Origin: Edolisoma coerulescens
Taxonomy: Eukaryota > Chordata > Aves > Passeriformes > Campephagidae
Length of the DNA stretch: 64,000 nt
Direction: 5' to 3'
Assembly: GCA_013397115.1 (NCBI GenBank)
Contig: VWZW01004140.1
Location: forward strand, 1,671,330 to 1,735,329
Positions 36,759 to 47,999 of the stretch are shown here, in pieces; position 1 is the stretch's first letter; each line of letters begins with the position of its first letter. The notes beneath the pieces are model-generated. The model searched no databases. It was not told where the DNA came from and saw only the letters and a list, made by a program, of their open reading frames with translations. A program made the translations under genes and the position numbers.

Positions 36759-39618
36759 GTTAAGGCATCCACAGCTTTGTGACATCCACTGGGGGATGGA
36801 AGTGGAGCCTCCATCTGATGCTGGAGCTCATATGAAGCCAGGAAAGAACAGAATCAACATCACTTTTGGGGTGGATGAGCCACTGCTGCAGGTGGGAGTT
36901 GTTTCCCAAATGGTGTTACTTGACTCATGGGGACTTGTTGCACTTCCATCAATTAATCAGACTCACCCAAGTGACTTAAACACCCCCATGAAGCTCAGAG
37001 TCTGACACAGAGCCCTGGTGGAGCTAAAATAAGCATCACCAAAGTGTTTTGGGTTTGTTTTATTTTTTTTTCCTGAAGACTTTTCATAAGTAACCAAAGA
37101 GCACAATGAAATTATAAAACTGAAACAACAAAATGCCCAAGAGACATTTTCATGTTTACCTTGCGTGCATTAAAATATATAATAAGGCTTTATGAAATAG
37201 GCTGTATTTCTCCTGCAGACATTCACGATGTGTAATAGGGCTCATTTGAATTGGAAGAAAGAGAAGCCTTGGAATCACTCTAGACATAATCTTGGAGCTA
37301 TTCCAGAAAATTCAATTTATTTTGGACTATGCATGTGGGTCTGACTGAGCTTTGGAAGGTTCGGGAGGATTTTTGGAACCTCTGTGTTAGACTTTTATCT
37401 TTCTTACACAAGTGGGAACCTGAAACAGTTGGATTTATAGATTGAGATTCACTTCAGCTTTACATCTGGATACATTAAGCAAGATCATACTCCATCCTTA
37501 AATGTTTTCCTTTTTTTTGGTGTAGATGGGAGGGAAAGACAACATTACAGCTCTTCATATCCTTTGTATCCAAATGACATTTATGTTCAAAAAACGACAA
37601 CAACAAAAAGAAAAACCAGCAAAATATTTTCTCCTCTTTTAACTAAAGTTTCTCATTTAAGTCACTTAAGGTCTTGGATCACAGGATGAAAGAAGTGAAA
37701 CTGCCTTCCAGTGTCCACAAAGACTTTGAACTGGAGACAGTTGCGTTTTCTACTTAATTTCTCCCGAAGAAGTCTGTTTCCTCTGCTTTGTGGCAGTCCC
37801 ATCTCTCTGTCATGTGGCAGCGCTTTCTCCTTTATCTAACTAAAACTACAGAAGGAGGCAAAGCACGGGTGTGACTCCTGCAGGAGAGCTGGGGCTGGTT
37901 TATCTCCTCGGCCCGGGGTGGGATCAGCCCTCCCTGCCTTCTCCTCCCTGCCAGATGCCAGCCACAGGGAATGGTGCCAAAATCCAATGAGGTACCCCAG
38001 GGTCCAGCAGTGATGAATTTTAACATGAAATTACTGTTGCTTGGGATTGTTTCATTAGAGATGGACTTTTTTAATAGGGATGCCGTGGGCAGGAGATGCA
38101 AATATAAGCAGCTCAGCCCAAGTGAGCAGAAGAGGGGAGAGCTTGGGAGTGTTACTGCAGCCTGGTTTGTACAGAAAAGAAACTGGGCAGGAGAGGTAGG
38201 AACTGGTTACTTTTGTGGTTTTTAAAAATTTTTTACACTTTTATTCAGATAAAGAAGTTCTGCCTCCTTTTGCCAGTCGAAGAATTCCATCCCTACAGGC
38301 TGTTGTATCTCAACCACAAAGTGGAAGCCAAGCCCATCAACACATCCATTAATGAATTAAAGTTTATTTTTCCTTGCTGGATGCAGTTTACAATTATTCT
38401 TGACCACTTGATAACAAGTTTGGGTGCAATGCTCCCCTTGCAATGGTTACCCCAAAAAACGCTCAGCTCCCTTTAGGGCAGCAGTTTCCTACAAACCCTC
38501 CACCATAAATATGATTGCTTTTCCAGCAGGGAGGCTGCTGGAGAGAGCTGGGTCTGACTGCCAGGTGTCTGAAGATGTGAATATATTGCCATGGTTAAGA
38601 ACCAATGTGATTATGCAAAGCAGAGCTCTGTGCCTGCCTGGGAGTGCAGGCGGGTGTGGAGATGCACCGAGCACAGAAGCCTTCCCTGAAACGTGACTGC
38701 CTTTCCTAAGAGAGTGAAAAATTTCTGCTGTCAAGCAAATGCTCACAGAGTGCTAATGGAAAGTGGAATCTGAGCAGAAATTAAGGTTCAACCAGATTGC
38801 ACAGGCTGGATCCTTAGTTGGTATAAATCTGTGCCTACAGTGGATCTGACTGCAAGTCTACTCCAGGCTCGGCTCATCCATCCCGAGCTTGTTCTCTGCA
38901 CGTGCACGGCAGCACGGAGGCTGGATGAATATCTGCACAATCAGGACCCATCCCATTATCATGCGGCCTGCAGACATGGCTCCAAAAATAAAGTGCTCTC
39001 TATGTCTCAGAGCAGCCTGGAGTTGATGCAAGCAAAGGCTCCTTCCCAGGCCATGCTCACCCTCATGAACAAACCAGAGCTGGGACCGGTTTTATAGAAC
39101 AGTTTTGTCTCCTTCACCTATTTCTTCCTCCTCCACTCCCTCTCCCCCTGCAAATGTGCCTTGGTGGGACGAAGGCAGTGACATCTCTGGAAAGTGTGGA
39201 GTTGAAAAGTCAATGATATTGTAGGAAGAGACAGTGAGAGGTAGAGCAAAGCATGAGGAAAGGGTGAATCCAAGGAGGCCACAGAAATAACAGATTCATC
39301 TCAGCAGCTGTGCTTTGATAAAAAGTGACTTCCCAAAATCTCCCCATTGCTGAGACACCAGTGTTTCCTGCTGGTGCATGTGACAGCCCATAAAAACGAG
39401 AGGGAAGGGGAACACCCCAGGAGCTGAGAGATGCAGAGCAGCGGCAGCCTGAGAGGTGTAAAGTGAGTGCAAGACGGCAGCAGGAGGAGAGGAGACGGGC
39501 TGTGATCTGCCAGGATGCTCTGTGATTTCATGGAACACTTGCTCCGATGTGCAATCGCCCGCCAGCGGTGCCACCGGGCACCCGCTGCTCCTGGCAAGTG
39601 CCCACGGGCAGGTGGCAC

Positions 39619-39639
39619 GGGAGGGGACAGGGAGGGGGG
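39619..39639 (+). other. G-quadruplex-forming motif
   Basis: Four G runs of 3, 4, 3 and 6 bases are separated by loops of 1, 3 and 1 bases, fitting the G3+N1-7 rule. A further run of eight G follows at about 39651-39658. It is flanked by a CpG-containing, GC-rich stretch at 39540-39620. The ability to fold follows from the rule and was not measured. Confidence 0.6.
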
Positions 39640-42457
39640 AAGCAGGATGAGGGGGGGGCAGCTCGGGAGGTCCAGGATGGTTCCACAGAACGGGGCACGC
39701 ATGGGAGGAGCTGGGTGTCCCTGCACACCTGTGGAGATCCACTTCGCTGTTTGAAGGGAGGTGTTTTGGAGAAGTGGAGAAAGGGAGAGGTGGAAGCAGC
39801 ACGTCAGGGATGTCTGGAGCTGTGGATGCACCAGCAGCAAACAGAGAGAGGGAACAGTAAATAACTCAGGTAAAGCTTGCCAGGAGCCCTGAGCTCTGCC
39901 TGGGCAGAGCTGGGGGCACACAAGCCCTCTTCAGAAAGCGTGCCTGGTTTCCCAGCAGCCAGATTATTGAAAAATACTCCCCCTGGCCATCCACAGGCCA
40001 TCCTGGCCATAGCCCCACTGTCTGTGCCTAGGCAGCACCTCACTCCAAGTGGGGAGGGCTCCATTAAAGGCATTTACTGAAGCAGGAGAGACAAAACCAA
40101 AAGGGGACAGTGGGGGGTTGCAGAGTGCAGCTCCAGGCTCTGACATTCCCAGCAGTGAAAGGCTCTGACTGGGACCAGCCCACTGCAGCCCCAGGGACTG
40201 AACTCTGGGGCCATAGGACCGTCCCCCAAGGCTGCTACTGCCCAACATTTCATGTGGTCCAGCTCAGAAATTACTGGAACAAACCCTGGCTCATCTTGTC
40301 CAAGTGGGAATGAAAAGATCATTTTGACTATCTGGCTCAGAAACACACCATTTTTAGAAAGCTTTCCAGGGTCAGCAGAGATGAGGCACTCGGTGAAGGG
40401 ACTGAGGGTTAAATCCTGGCGCCTTGAGGGTTAATGGAATCTTTGCACAGTGCTCCTGAGGGCCAGGATTTCATGCTGCATTTCCAGGGTGTGAAATAGT
40501 GTCTCATTATTTCCCTGATACAAACACCACAGCACACAGCTAACAGCAGCCAGAAAATGGTTCTTAGTGGATACTGACCATAAAAAAAAGCGAAATAAAT
40601 ACTTATTTTCCTGTAGGCATGCAGACAAGCCATAAGCATTCAGCCAGCTGAGACTCCACTCAGCTCACAAATGTCAATGAACACACCATGCCCATTTGTT
40701 ACCCAGCCACTGCTCTTTGTTCTCAATTTCCTCCTCTCTCTGACTGACCACTGCACTCCCCCAACCGTGTTTCACTTTCACGGTGCTCTGGGGCACCCAC
40801 CCAGCTGGGACTCTTGCTCGAGCCCTCTTGGCTGTATACAAATGAAATAAACTTTAAATTCTGATCTGTTCAGGAGTTTTAACTTTATTTTCTGTGGGCA
40901 GCTCCGGAAAGAAACCCTGAACTGCCCAGACACCTGAAGAAAGGGGTCAAACCTGAGAGAGGCAGGACTGCAGCATCCACCATGCAACACAAGTTGTGCC
41001 CTAGTCTGGGATCCCTCTCCAAGTTATCCAGGCCTCCTTCCCAACCAATGTGTGCTCTACCTCTGCCAGCCCCGCTTTGATATTTAGCATAAATAAATAT
41101 CTGCAGGTTGTTTTGTCCCCCCTTAAAAATCCTGAACACCAAGGGCTATCATACAAGTCCATCCAGATCTAAATCCTATTTCCACACCCTGCTTCCTCTG
41201 GAAGATCCCTGAGTGCTGCTGTAGAGCTGTGAATGGACCTGCTCTCACAGCACCGTTTCAGGGGAGCTGTCATTAACCCCACCTCACCTGACACACCCAA
41301 GGACAGGACCAGTGGGTGTCTGAGGCAAAACAGCCCAGAAACCCCAGTGCCACACTCTAGAATAAACTCAATGGGATGTGCATTAATGCAAAATTAACGG
41401 GGATCCATCACTGAGCAGTGACATTTGCTAATGGTGCTTTATAAGCTAATAAATAATACACAACACTAAAACAAACATGAATTTGATAGCTGAAATCCCT
41501 TCTAGTGACAACAGCTTCTGCCAGTGGAGAATTTGGCTCTCTAATTCCAAGTAAATACAATTAAAGAAATATAACAAAATAAGGAACTGACAGCTTAGCT
41601 TCTGAGATTGGATTGTCCTCATTTAAATGCAGGTTAGAGTCAATCAGTTTGGTTATTTAGTCATTAAGGATTCCTTGTCTTGTGGTGCTCTCAGGATGAA
41701 AGGAAATGCAAAGGGAAGAAGGCAGGAGATGCAGAAAATGCAGGCTCCTGGGGGTTTGTGTGTGTTTTATTCCTCCTCACCACCAAGCTCTAAACTTGGT
41801 CACATCCCCACAGCCCTTCTCCCAGCCCAGTCTGGCCATGGCCATCCCACAGGTCCAGGCATTTCCTGATCCAAAAGAGAACCCCTAATTCCTCATGTGC
41901 CCCTGCCTGAGCATCACCAAGAGGCCCTGAGTGCTGGGACAGCTCGTTGCCCTCAGTGCCTGTGGGTTCTGCAGGTTCACAGCATCTCACACCCCCTCAT
42001 CCCACACATGAGCACCTCCAGTGCAAATGAAACAAGAGCTCGGCCTTTTCAGCAACAAAGACCTTGCAAATCTTTGTTTTCCATGCACTGCATTTTTCCA
42101 AATGCATGAAGGGACATGCTTGGTGTAGTTTCAAGACAGGAAAATCCCCAACAGGAGTTTCAAATCCCAGCTCAAAACCAAGGAGCACCTTCTAAAAGGA
42201 GAGACTGCTGGAGGTTTTTTTCTGTTAGGGTGAGTAAAACAACATTTCTCTTTATCCTCTTTCTTGGAAAATCAAAATCCTCTTGCCTGAACTCTTTCCT
42301 AACCAAGTCAGTGGGGGGCAGGAACCTGCTGTGAAAAATTTCATCCCAAATACTTTGAGTGTGGCAGAATCACAAGGAGTTTGCAGTGAGATGTGTTTGG
42401 GGCTCAGTGACAGCAACAACCCTGCACGAGGAAGTGCTGAACAGTGGATGGAGACAG

Positions 42458-42511
42458 GAAGGAATAAAACTAAAGATTGATTTTGAAGGAATAAAACTAA
42501 AGATCGATTTT
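42458..42511. repeat. 27-bp tandem duplication, one mismatch
   Basis: Units at 42458-42484 and 42485-42511 each begin GAAGGAATAAAACTAAAGAT and differ by one base (T versus C near the end). The near identity indicates a young slippage duplication. The overlapping plus-strand frame gains a repeated GIKLKIDF peptide, which I take as a by-product. Confidence 0.88.
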
Positions 42512-43067
42512 ATCAGTAATTTTAAGGAGTATGGAACGGTTCATCTAAAAGGAGAGATGTGGCTGAGTCCAGAGTGGTAAACAAATTAATTCAATACTTA
42601 ATTATTACATTAAAAAAAAAAACCAACTAAAGAAACTCCAGATGACATAACCTTCAGCTGAGCCAGCCCCCTCGGCTGTTTGCATTTGACTTGCCAATAA
42701 ATCACCAAAATCTCTCTGTAAAACTTGTTCCCACATTCAGGTGTGAATTTCAGTCCAAAGATCACCTCCTGACACTTAATTAGGTGAACTGAGGGAAGAG
42801 ATGTTTCCAGGGATTGAAAAGGCACAGGAAGGGGAAGGTAATACCCTTATTCCTCTGTGGAGATGGAAGAAGCCTGGTAAGACACGGCAGGTGCTGGGTA
42901 TGGATCAGTGTGGCCCCAGAGGGAGGCACAGACCCCTTCAGCACTCATTCCGTGGCAGTTCACAGCTGGCAGATGTTGAGAGTGCCGGGACACACCCAGA
43001 GCTGTTGGGTTCACCTGCTACAAAAGGGAAGATAAAGGTCAAAATATTTTCATAGAACAGCTGCGAA

Positions 43068-43262
43068 TGTAAATGTTAGAAAAATCAGATTAAATGTTAC
43101 AAAGAAATTCTTCCCTGTGAGGGTGGGGAGGCCCTGGCACAGGGTGCCCAGAGAAGCTGTGGCTGCCCCTGGATCCCTGGAAGTGTCCAAGGCCAGGTTG
43201 GATGGGGCTTGGAGCAACCTGGGATAGTGGAAGGTGTCCCTGCCCATGGCAGGGGGTAGAAC
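43068..43262 (+). mobile_element. CR1 LINE fragment lacking its 3' tail
   Basis: This plus-strand CR1 copy has AAGAAATTCTTCCCTGTGAG, GGGGAGGCCCTGGCACAGGG, CCCAGAGAAGCTGTGGCTGC, GGCCAGGTTGGATGGGGCTT and GGAAGGTGTCCCTGCCCATG. It stops at GGGGGTAGAACAGG, before the GATGATCTTTAAGGTCC segment and the terminal repeat. CR1 insertions normally keep the 3' end, so a later deletion removed it, or the copy was cut by rearrangement. Confidence 0.9.
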
Positions 43263-43486
43263 AGGACTGAAATTTGAAAAATCCAGGATTTGCACCTTAG
43301 CTCAAAGGAATCTCTCAGGGACCATCAGCAGTCAGTGGAGTCCCTTGACAAACACAGATATAGAGCCCAGTTTGCTGCCATGACCTTATTCAGTGAATAT
43401 TTTATAATCCCAGCATTATTTGCACCACTCTTCTGGCTCTGACCTTAATAAATCCCACATCCCGTGTTTAAGCCTACAGCTTATCA

Positions 43487-43529
43487 ATCATCTTAAAGGT
43501 CTTTTGCAACCTAAATGACTCCATGATAA
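43487..43529 (+). mobile_element. Tiny CR1 3'-end remnant
   Basis: About 40 bases read ATCATCTTAAAGGTCTTTTG, CAACCTAAATGACTCC, ATGAT. They match the very end of the older CR1 group seen at 5118. Only 225 bases separate it from the tail-less copy at 43068, but the tail type differs, so it is probably an independent, older insertion. Confidence 0.7.
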
Positions 43530-44058
43530 ATGCAATCAAAGCTGAGCTACATCTCTGGACATGCAGCGATCTGGTCTCCTGGCATGGTCATCTTTAAGTG
43601 AAAATAAGGCTTAATACTGTACATATTTTTCAGGCACAATTATACCACTGTCTTATGAAAAAAAATCTGGCCTAAAAGCTCTGCCTCAAAGTAGCTGATG
43701 GTGCTTAGATCTGTGGGTAAAAGATAAAGCTAAAACTCAGCTTGAAATAGGAAAAAAAAAATCAAAAAGGAAGATAAAATGCTTCAGACAAGTGTCCACA
43801 GAACTGTTAAGATCCAACTCTGCCTAGATGTGCCAAACTGACTTAAATTGGAGGATCACATCGTAATCCCACATAATTAATGTTTGTCCTCTTGCTGTAA
43901 ACTGCCAGATTATCATTAGTTCATCTTTTGTATTTCCAGGAGAAACTCATTACTCAGTGAGTGAAACGTTGGGAGATTGTTTACAATTATGCTGCCGAGA
44001 GCAGTAGGCTAATTCCATCTACTAATTAGCCCCGCTCACATAAGTATAGGTAGAGAGC

Positions 44059-44219
44059 TATAAATAAGAGCAGCAGTGTGTGCCGCGCTGGCAGCAGCTC
44101 GCCGGGGCTGTGCAGCACTGGCAGCTGCCCCCTCTGCTGGCCTCTTCATGGGATTTTACTCAAACCACGTGAAAAGCTCCCAAAAATCATTCTTTGCCTG
44201 GGGCAGAGATGGAGTGAGT
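44059..44219 (+). promoter_or_regulatory. Promoter-like TATA box with GC-rich first-exon-like segment
   Basis: A good TATA box, TATAAATA at 44059-44066, lies about 30 bases before a sharp switch to GC- and CpG-rich sequence at 44080-44135, where transcription would be expected to start (about 44090). A first ATG follows at 44148 and a splice-donor word, GA/GTGAGT, has its GT at 44214. The short frame from that ATG to the donor encodes 22 residues beginning MGFYSNHVKSS and matches nothing I recognise. An AT-rich, homeobox-word-rich block lies just upstream. This could be the promoter of a long non-coding RNA or an alternative first exon. The evidence is arrangement of motifs only. Confidence 0.3.
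44124..44142 (-). promoter_or_regulatory. Possible CTCF-binding site
   Basis: GCTGCCCCCTCTGCTGGCC on the plus strand is close to the CTCF core, whose reverse form often reads CCCTCTGCTGGC. By eye it has one poor position in the GC-rich flank. It lies within the first-exon-like segment next to the TATA box, where insulators are common. Confidence 0.3.
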
Positions 44220-44420
44220 GGCAAGGCAGGTGTTTCCAAGCCCCTTTCTGCATCAGGCACATTCGTGTCACCACCAGCTGATGCTGTCCAGCCTGTTCTG
44301 ACACTGCTGGGAGAGAGTTGCTTCTGTGAAGGGTTTTTGGGGGAGGCAGAGATGGTGGGGGGAAAAAAATCCCTTTGTTTTAACCGGGAAGGTGCTGTGC
44401 AGGTTCCAGGCAGGAGCTAC

Positions 44421-44526
44421 CTGTGATTAGCTCAGTTGGTTAGAGCGTGGTGCTAAAAACACCAAGGTTGAGAGCTGCACTTGGTGATCCTTGTGGGTCC
44501 CTTCCAGCACTGGATGTTCTGTGATG
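44421..44526 (+). mobile_element. tRNA-Ile-derived SINE with CR1 tail (TguSINE1 type)
   Basis: The head reads GTGATTAGCTCAGTTGGTTA, then GAGCGTGGTGCTAAAAACAC and CAAGGTTGA. This matches a tRNA-Ile gene from the D arm through the anticodon arm and includes an intact RNA polymerase III A box (TAGCTCAGTTGG, 44428-44439). The B box is missing: after CCAAGGTTGA the sequence passes directly into TTGGTGATCCTTGTGGGTCC, CTTCCAGCACTGGATGTTCT, GTGATG, which is a CR1 3' end. SINEs of this build are known from passerines and rely on CR1 enzymes for copying. The loss of the B box suggests a decayed or internally deleted copy. It is not a functional tRNA gene. Confidence 0.82.
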
Positions 44527-44596
44527 TGGAAATAAAGATTAAATGTTTCAACTGGATTCAAAAAATAAAATAAAAGATGTTTTTTTAAAAGTGACA

Positions 44597-44720
44597 GAAT
44601 AGAATCACAGAATAGTTTGGGTTAGAAGTGACCTTAAAGATCACCTGGTTCAAACCTCCCTGATGTGTGCAAGGACACCTTCCACTAGACCAGGCTGCTG
44701 CTGTTGTGGGTTTTGTGCTT
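44597..44720 (-). mobile_element. CR1 LINE fragment, reverse orientation
   Basis: The plus strand begins with AGAATAGAATCACAGAATAG, the reverse complement of the CR1 terminal repeat. It continues with TTTGGGTTAGAAGTGACCTT, AAAGATCACCTGG and GGACACCTTCCACTAGACCA. It lies about 70 bases after the SINE in the opposite orientation, so the two tails face each other. Confidence 0.9.
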
Positions 44721-44729
44721 TGGTGTCTC

Positions 44730-47140
44730 CAGACCCCTTCCCTCAACCAGTGCCCCAGGATGGGGTGTTGCACACCCCCTCTGTGCTCGGCTGTGTGCAG
44801 CTTTCAGGAGCAGAGGCTGAATTTCATGTTCATTACAGATCAGACTTGGACAAATAAGAGACACAAGAAATAATTCCTGCCTCCCTTCCAGGTGGATGAA
44901 CTAACTAAAAGGCAGGGCTAGCCCATGCAAACTCATATAACCTGTATTGTTTTATTTTAATCTGACCTCCACAAACCAGCAGTGATTCTGGTCTGCCTGT
45001 TTGCTTTCCCTCCATGACTCCTGCCCTTCTCCATACAGTACCCTTCATGTATCAGGGACTCTATAATGCACACCTCAGACAGTTCCTTGGTGATTTGGGG
45101 ATTGATCAGAGATTTATCTGTGAATTAAAACAAGCCTGACTGGTGTTATTTTAAATATAGAGATAGAAGTACTTTCCTCAGGAAAGTGTTCCAGGCTTGG
45201 ACCCTCCATGGAGAAAAGCAGGTCTAAGAAAAGTCCACCTGGGCTCAGAGGTAGCCTTCCTTTGGTGCTGTGTAGAGCCAGGACCTTCCCAGGATGGTGG
45301 ATGCCTCTCGAGGCCTCGATGCCCAGAAATGAAGACTGCAAAGCCCACATTCCTCCTTGGATATGGCTGACAAATGGCACCTGCTTGGGGAAAATAGAAA
45401 AAGATCAGTGAACAATTGAAATACAATCTTTTAGTCTAAGGCAGCATTTATTTCATGTCTGGTTTCCTTTGTCAATGACTTCAAGGACATCTGGGATGCT
45501 GGAGAAGGAAGATGAATGATGCTGTAACACCAAGGTGTACACCAAAAACAAGAGGTGCAAGAATGTCCTTCCTTGAGGCGTTGAACCACGCAGAAAAGAA
45601 CAGCTGCCATCCTAAACCCCTTTAAATATTAGTCACATAACAAACCACTTTTTTTCATTGTGTCATGTGGTTTTCAGTTCGCACACTTTGCCACAGCCAG
45701 AATTTCCTGACAAAGAGCGTGGAATTGGCCAACAGATTCAGCCAAACAGTCTCGAATGCTGGAGTCCTTATTACAACGTTCCCAGCACCAACTGCCTGGA
45801 ACCATTTAATAAGATGGAATTGCAGTTTGAATGACACATATAATCAAAATTTTCATTTGTTTTCAGAAAGAAAATCCATCTAATCTTCAGCAGAAGAGAA
45901 TGGAAGTGGTTTTGAGGCAGGCAGTCCATGTTCCACTATCAATTTAGATGCAATTCAAAATATAGGATTTGCCTTAATGGATTGTCAGGTCTTAATATAG
46001 AGGGAAAATGAAGGTATAAGAAGGGTTATTGTATGAGAAGGAAAGGCTATATTAAAAGACAACAAAAAATAAGAGAGGGAAAATAAAAGGTACATTTTTA
46101 TGGCTGAAACCAGAAACTATTACTACATATGGTGGGATTTTTCAAAACCCTTTGGTCACTTGTTATATCCAGACCATTTTCCTGCTGTAGCAGGAGTGTT
46201 CCCTGTAGCCCACGATCCAATTTGGCAGGCAGTTCTTCAATGACCCATGAAAGACATTAAAATAGTCCCTACATGGTTATTACATCACTGCAGCCTCCAA
46301 GATGAGATCCTGTAATTTTCATTACAGGGGAAACCCTCCATGCAACGTGGCTTGCTTGGAGAGGCAGCCAAAAGGAAGAGTTCATGTCTTTTCCTCATAG
46401 TTTAAAATACATAACACGGATTGCTTCCATCTTGGTACTCTGACTTTTCCTCCTCGTTGTCATTCTCCAGGGAAATCTGGCTTCTTCTCCCGGTGCTCAA
46501 ATCCCAATGTTTTGTGGTTTTTGCTGCCTGCTCGCTCTCTCATGTCATCTCAACTTTAATCATATGCATTCTTTAGGAAAATAAACCATAAAATGACACC
46601 TCTTCCTGCACACACACTCACCTGGTTCACCACCTGCTAAACCAGGGGGTTGGCCATGGCAAACATGGATATCTCCCCCAAACTTACTGAAGACATCAGG
46701 AGAGCACGGGATGGCACTTCAAACCCCTGGATCCCCACTGCAAAGCCCCGAGGGTTGGTCCATGAGCCCTGATGACCCCAGGGCTGATGCTGTGAGACCT
46801 CAGCAGCTCTGCTGGGGCCCTGCAGCCCTTCCAGGTGTGTGGCACGTGCCTTATGGCACAATGAATTTTAGGATGCTGTTTATAGGGCCACATGTTTGCC
46901 TGTGGACTCACTGGTGTTGCTAATCCTGCTTTTCTTTCTCTTGTTGGCATCCAGCTCTTGGCCAGACTGCCTGGCCCAGATGGTCTCCTGTTCCTTGTTG
47001 GAAAGGTGCCCAGAATCTCCACATTCTTCCTAATGATCTTCCTCACCGTGGGGCACTTGCCTGATTTGGTGCAGATTTTACGACCACATTTTCCAACAGT
47101 TTACAATTCTTCACTCCTCCCCAGCCTTGAAGGGAGCTTC
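44730..47140. other. Non-coding stretch, no gene recognised
   Basis: Unique DNA between CR1 copies. 45640-46130 and 46130-46440 are AT-rich without an evident repeat. No exon-like arrangement was seen and open frames are short. I see nothing else I can name. Confidence 0.5.
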
Positions 47141-47142
47141 AA

Positions 47143-47446
47143 GATGAAGAGAGACTATTTACAAGAACATTAGTGACAGGACAAGGGGGAATGGCTTCAA
47201 ACTGACACAGAGTAGGTTTAGATTGGATATTGGGAAGAAATTTTTCCCTGTCAGGGTGGGGAGTTGCTTGAGCACATAGTCCAGAGAAGCTGTGGCTGCC
47301 CCATCTCTGGCAGTGTCCAAGGCCAGGCTGGACGGGGCTTGGAGCAACCTGGGATAGTGGAAGGTGTCCCTGCCCATGGCAAGGGGTGGAATTAGATGAT
47401 CTTTAAGGTCCCTTCCAAGCCAAACCCTTCTGTGATCCTGTGATAC
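47143..47446 (+). mobile_element. CR1 LINE fragment, longest copy in its group
   Basis: About 300 bases of CR1 3' end: AGAGACTATTTACAAGAACA, GTGACAGGACAAGGGGGAAT, GGTTTAGATTGGATATTGGG, AAGAAATTTTTCCCTGTCAG, AAGCTGTGGCTGCCCCATCT, GGAAGGTGTCCCTGCCCATG, GATGATCTTTAAGGTCCCTT, and a terminal CTTCTGTGATCCTGTGAT. The final 8-bp repeats are typical. This copy shows what is missing from the 43068 copy. Confidence 0.93.
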
Positions 47447-47784
47447 ATCCCACAGCCCATCAGCTTGCCCAGTCATGGGGCCCTGTGGTGTGTGTTGTGG
47501 GAATCACGTTGTTCAAGGTGGCGATACCAGAGAAGCAGCAGCATCTGTACCGTGAAAATAATGTGTGCAGCAAATAAAGCACCCCCTGGTTCAGGACTGG
47601 GCCCCACAACCCACGGTCTGAGCCCCAGCACAGCTGTGTGTCTATGGATGCTGAAAAAGCTTCAGCAGGGAATTTCTTCAGCTCTCTGCAGAATTTTGTG
47701 AGAGCTCTGTCTTTCCCATGCAAATTACCTAAAACAATGTTATTTTTGTAAACTTCTTGCACCTGCAGGTTGTTTTTGCAGTAT

Positions 47785-47994
47785 TGTTATGGTTTTAACT
47801 AGAAAGATATTTAGAAATGGGTGTCTTAGAATTTGGCCAATCCCCTCAAGGGGTGGATGGCCGAAGGACCTTATGCCATTTAACACACTTTTGTGAACTA
47901 ACATATAAAAGCCTTAGGAAAAATTATTAAATCGCTTCCATTTATCCCTGAGCCTGGACTCTGTGTTGTTTCTCTACCCGTCCTCGGTGTGACA
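47785..47994 (+). mobile_element. Solo LTR of an endogenous retrovirus (short or truncated)
   Basis: The segment starts TGTTATGGTTTTAAC and ends CCTCGGTGTGACA, with the TG...CA ends of a retroviral LTR. Inside are a TATA box (TATAAAA, 47904-47910), an ATTAAA polyadenylation-type word (47926-47931) and a pyrimidine-rich 3' part (GTTGTTTCTCTACCCGTCC), in the order expected for U3, R and U5. No primer-binding site follows and no gag or pol frame is present, so this is a solo LTR rather than a provirus. I could not find a convincing target-site duplication. At about 210 bases it is short for an avian LTR, so the 5' part may be lost. Family assignment needs a repeat library. Confidence 0.6.
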
Positions 47995-47999
47995 GCGAC

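Larger units (their letters stand above)
35700..43060. other. Non-coding stretch with small duplications and a G-rich patch
   Basis: No gene is supported. It contains a perfect 22-bp duplication (36715-36758), a 27-bp duplication (42458-42511) and a G-rich patch with four-stranded potential (39619-39639) inside a locally GC-rich area at 39540-39730. AT-rich, element-like DNA is found at 37030-37330 and 41380-41600. Open frames of up to 206 residues on the minus strand at 39301-39921 follow from the G-rich composition and match no family I know. Confidence 0.5.
43535..44420. other. AT-rich block leading into a promoter-like site
   Basis: From 43860 to 44058 the sequence is AT-rich with homeobox words TAATTA at 43874-43879 and 44023-44028, and no repeat. 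It changes abruptly at 44080 to GC- and CpG-rich DNA. The TATA box and the start-like region are listed separately. 44220-44420 is ordinary unique DNA up to the SINE. Confidence 0.4.

Noticed and set aside
39301..39921. 206-residue minus-strand frame
   Set aside because: It is the complement of a G-rich patch, giving Pro/Ser/Leu-rich translation typical of non-coding GC-rich DNA.
44421..44475. A functional tRNA-Ile gene
   Set aside because: The T arm and B box are absent and the sequence passes into a CR1 tail, so it is a SINE.
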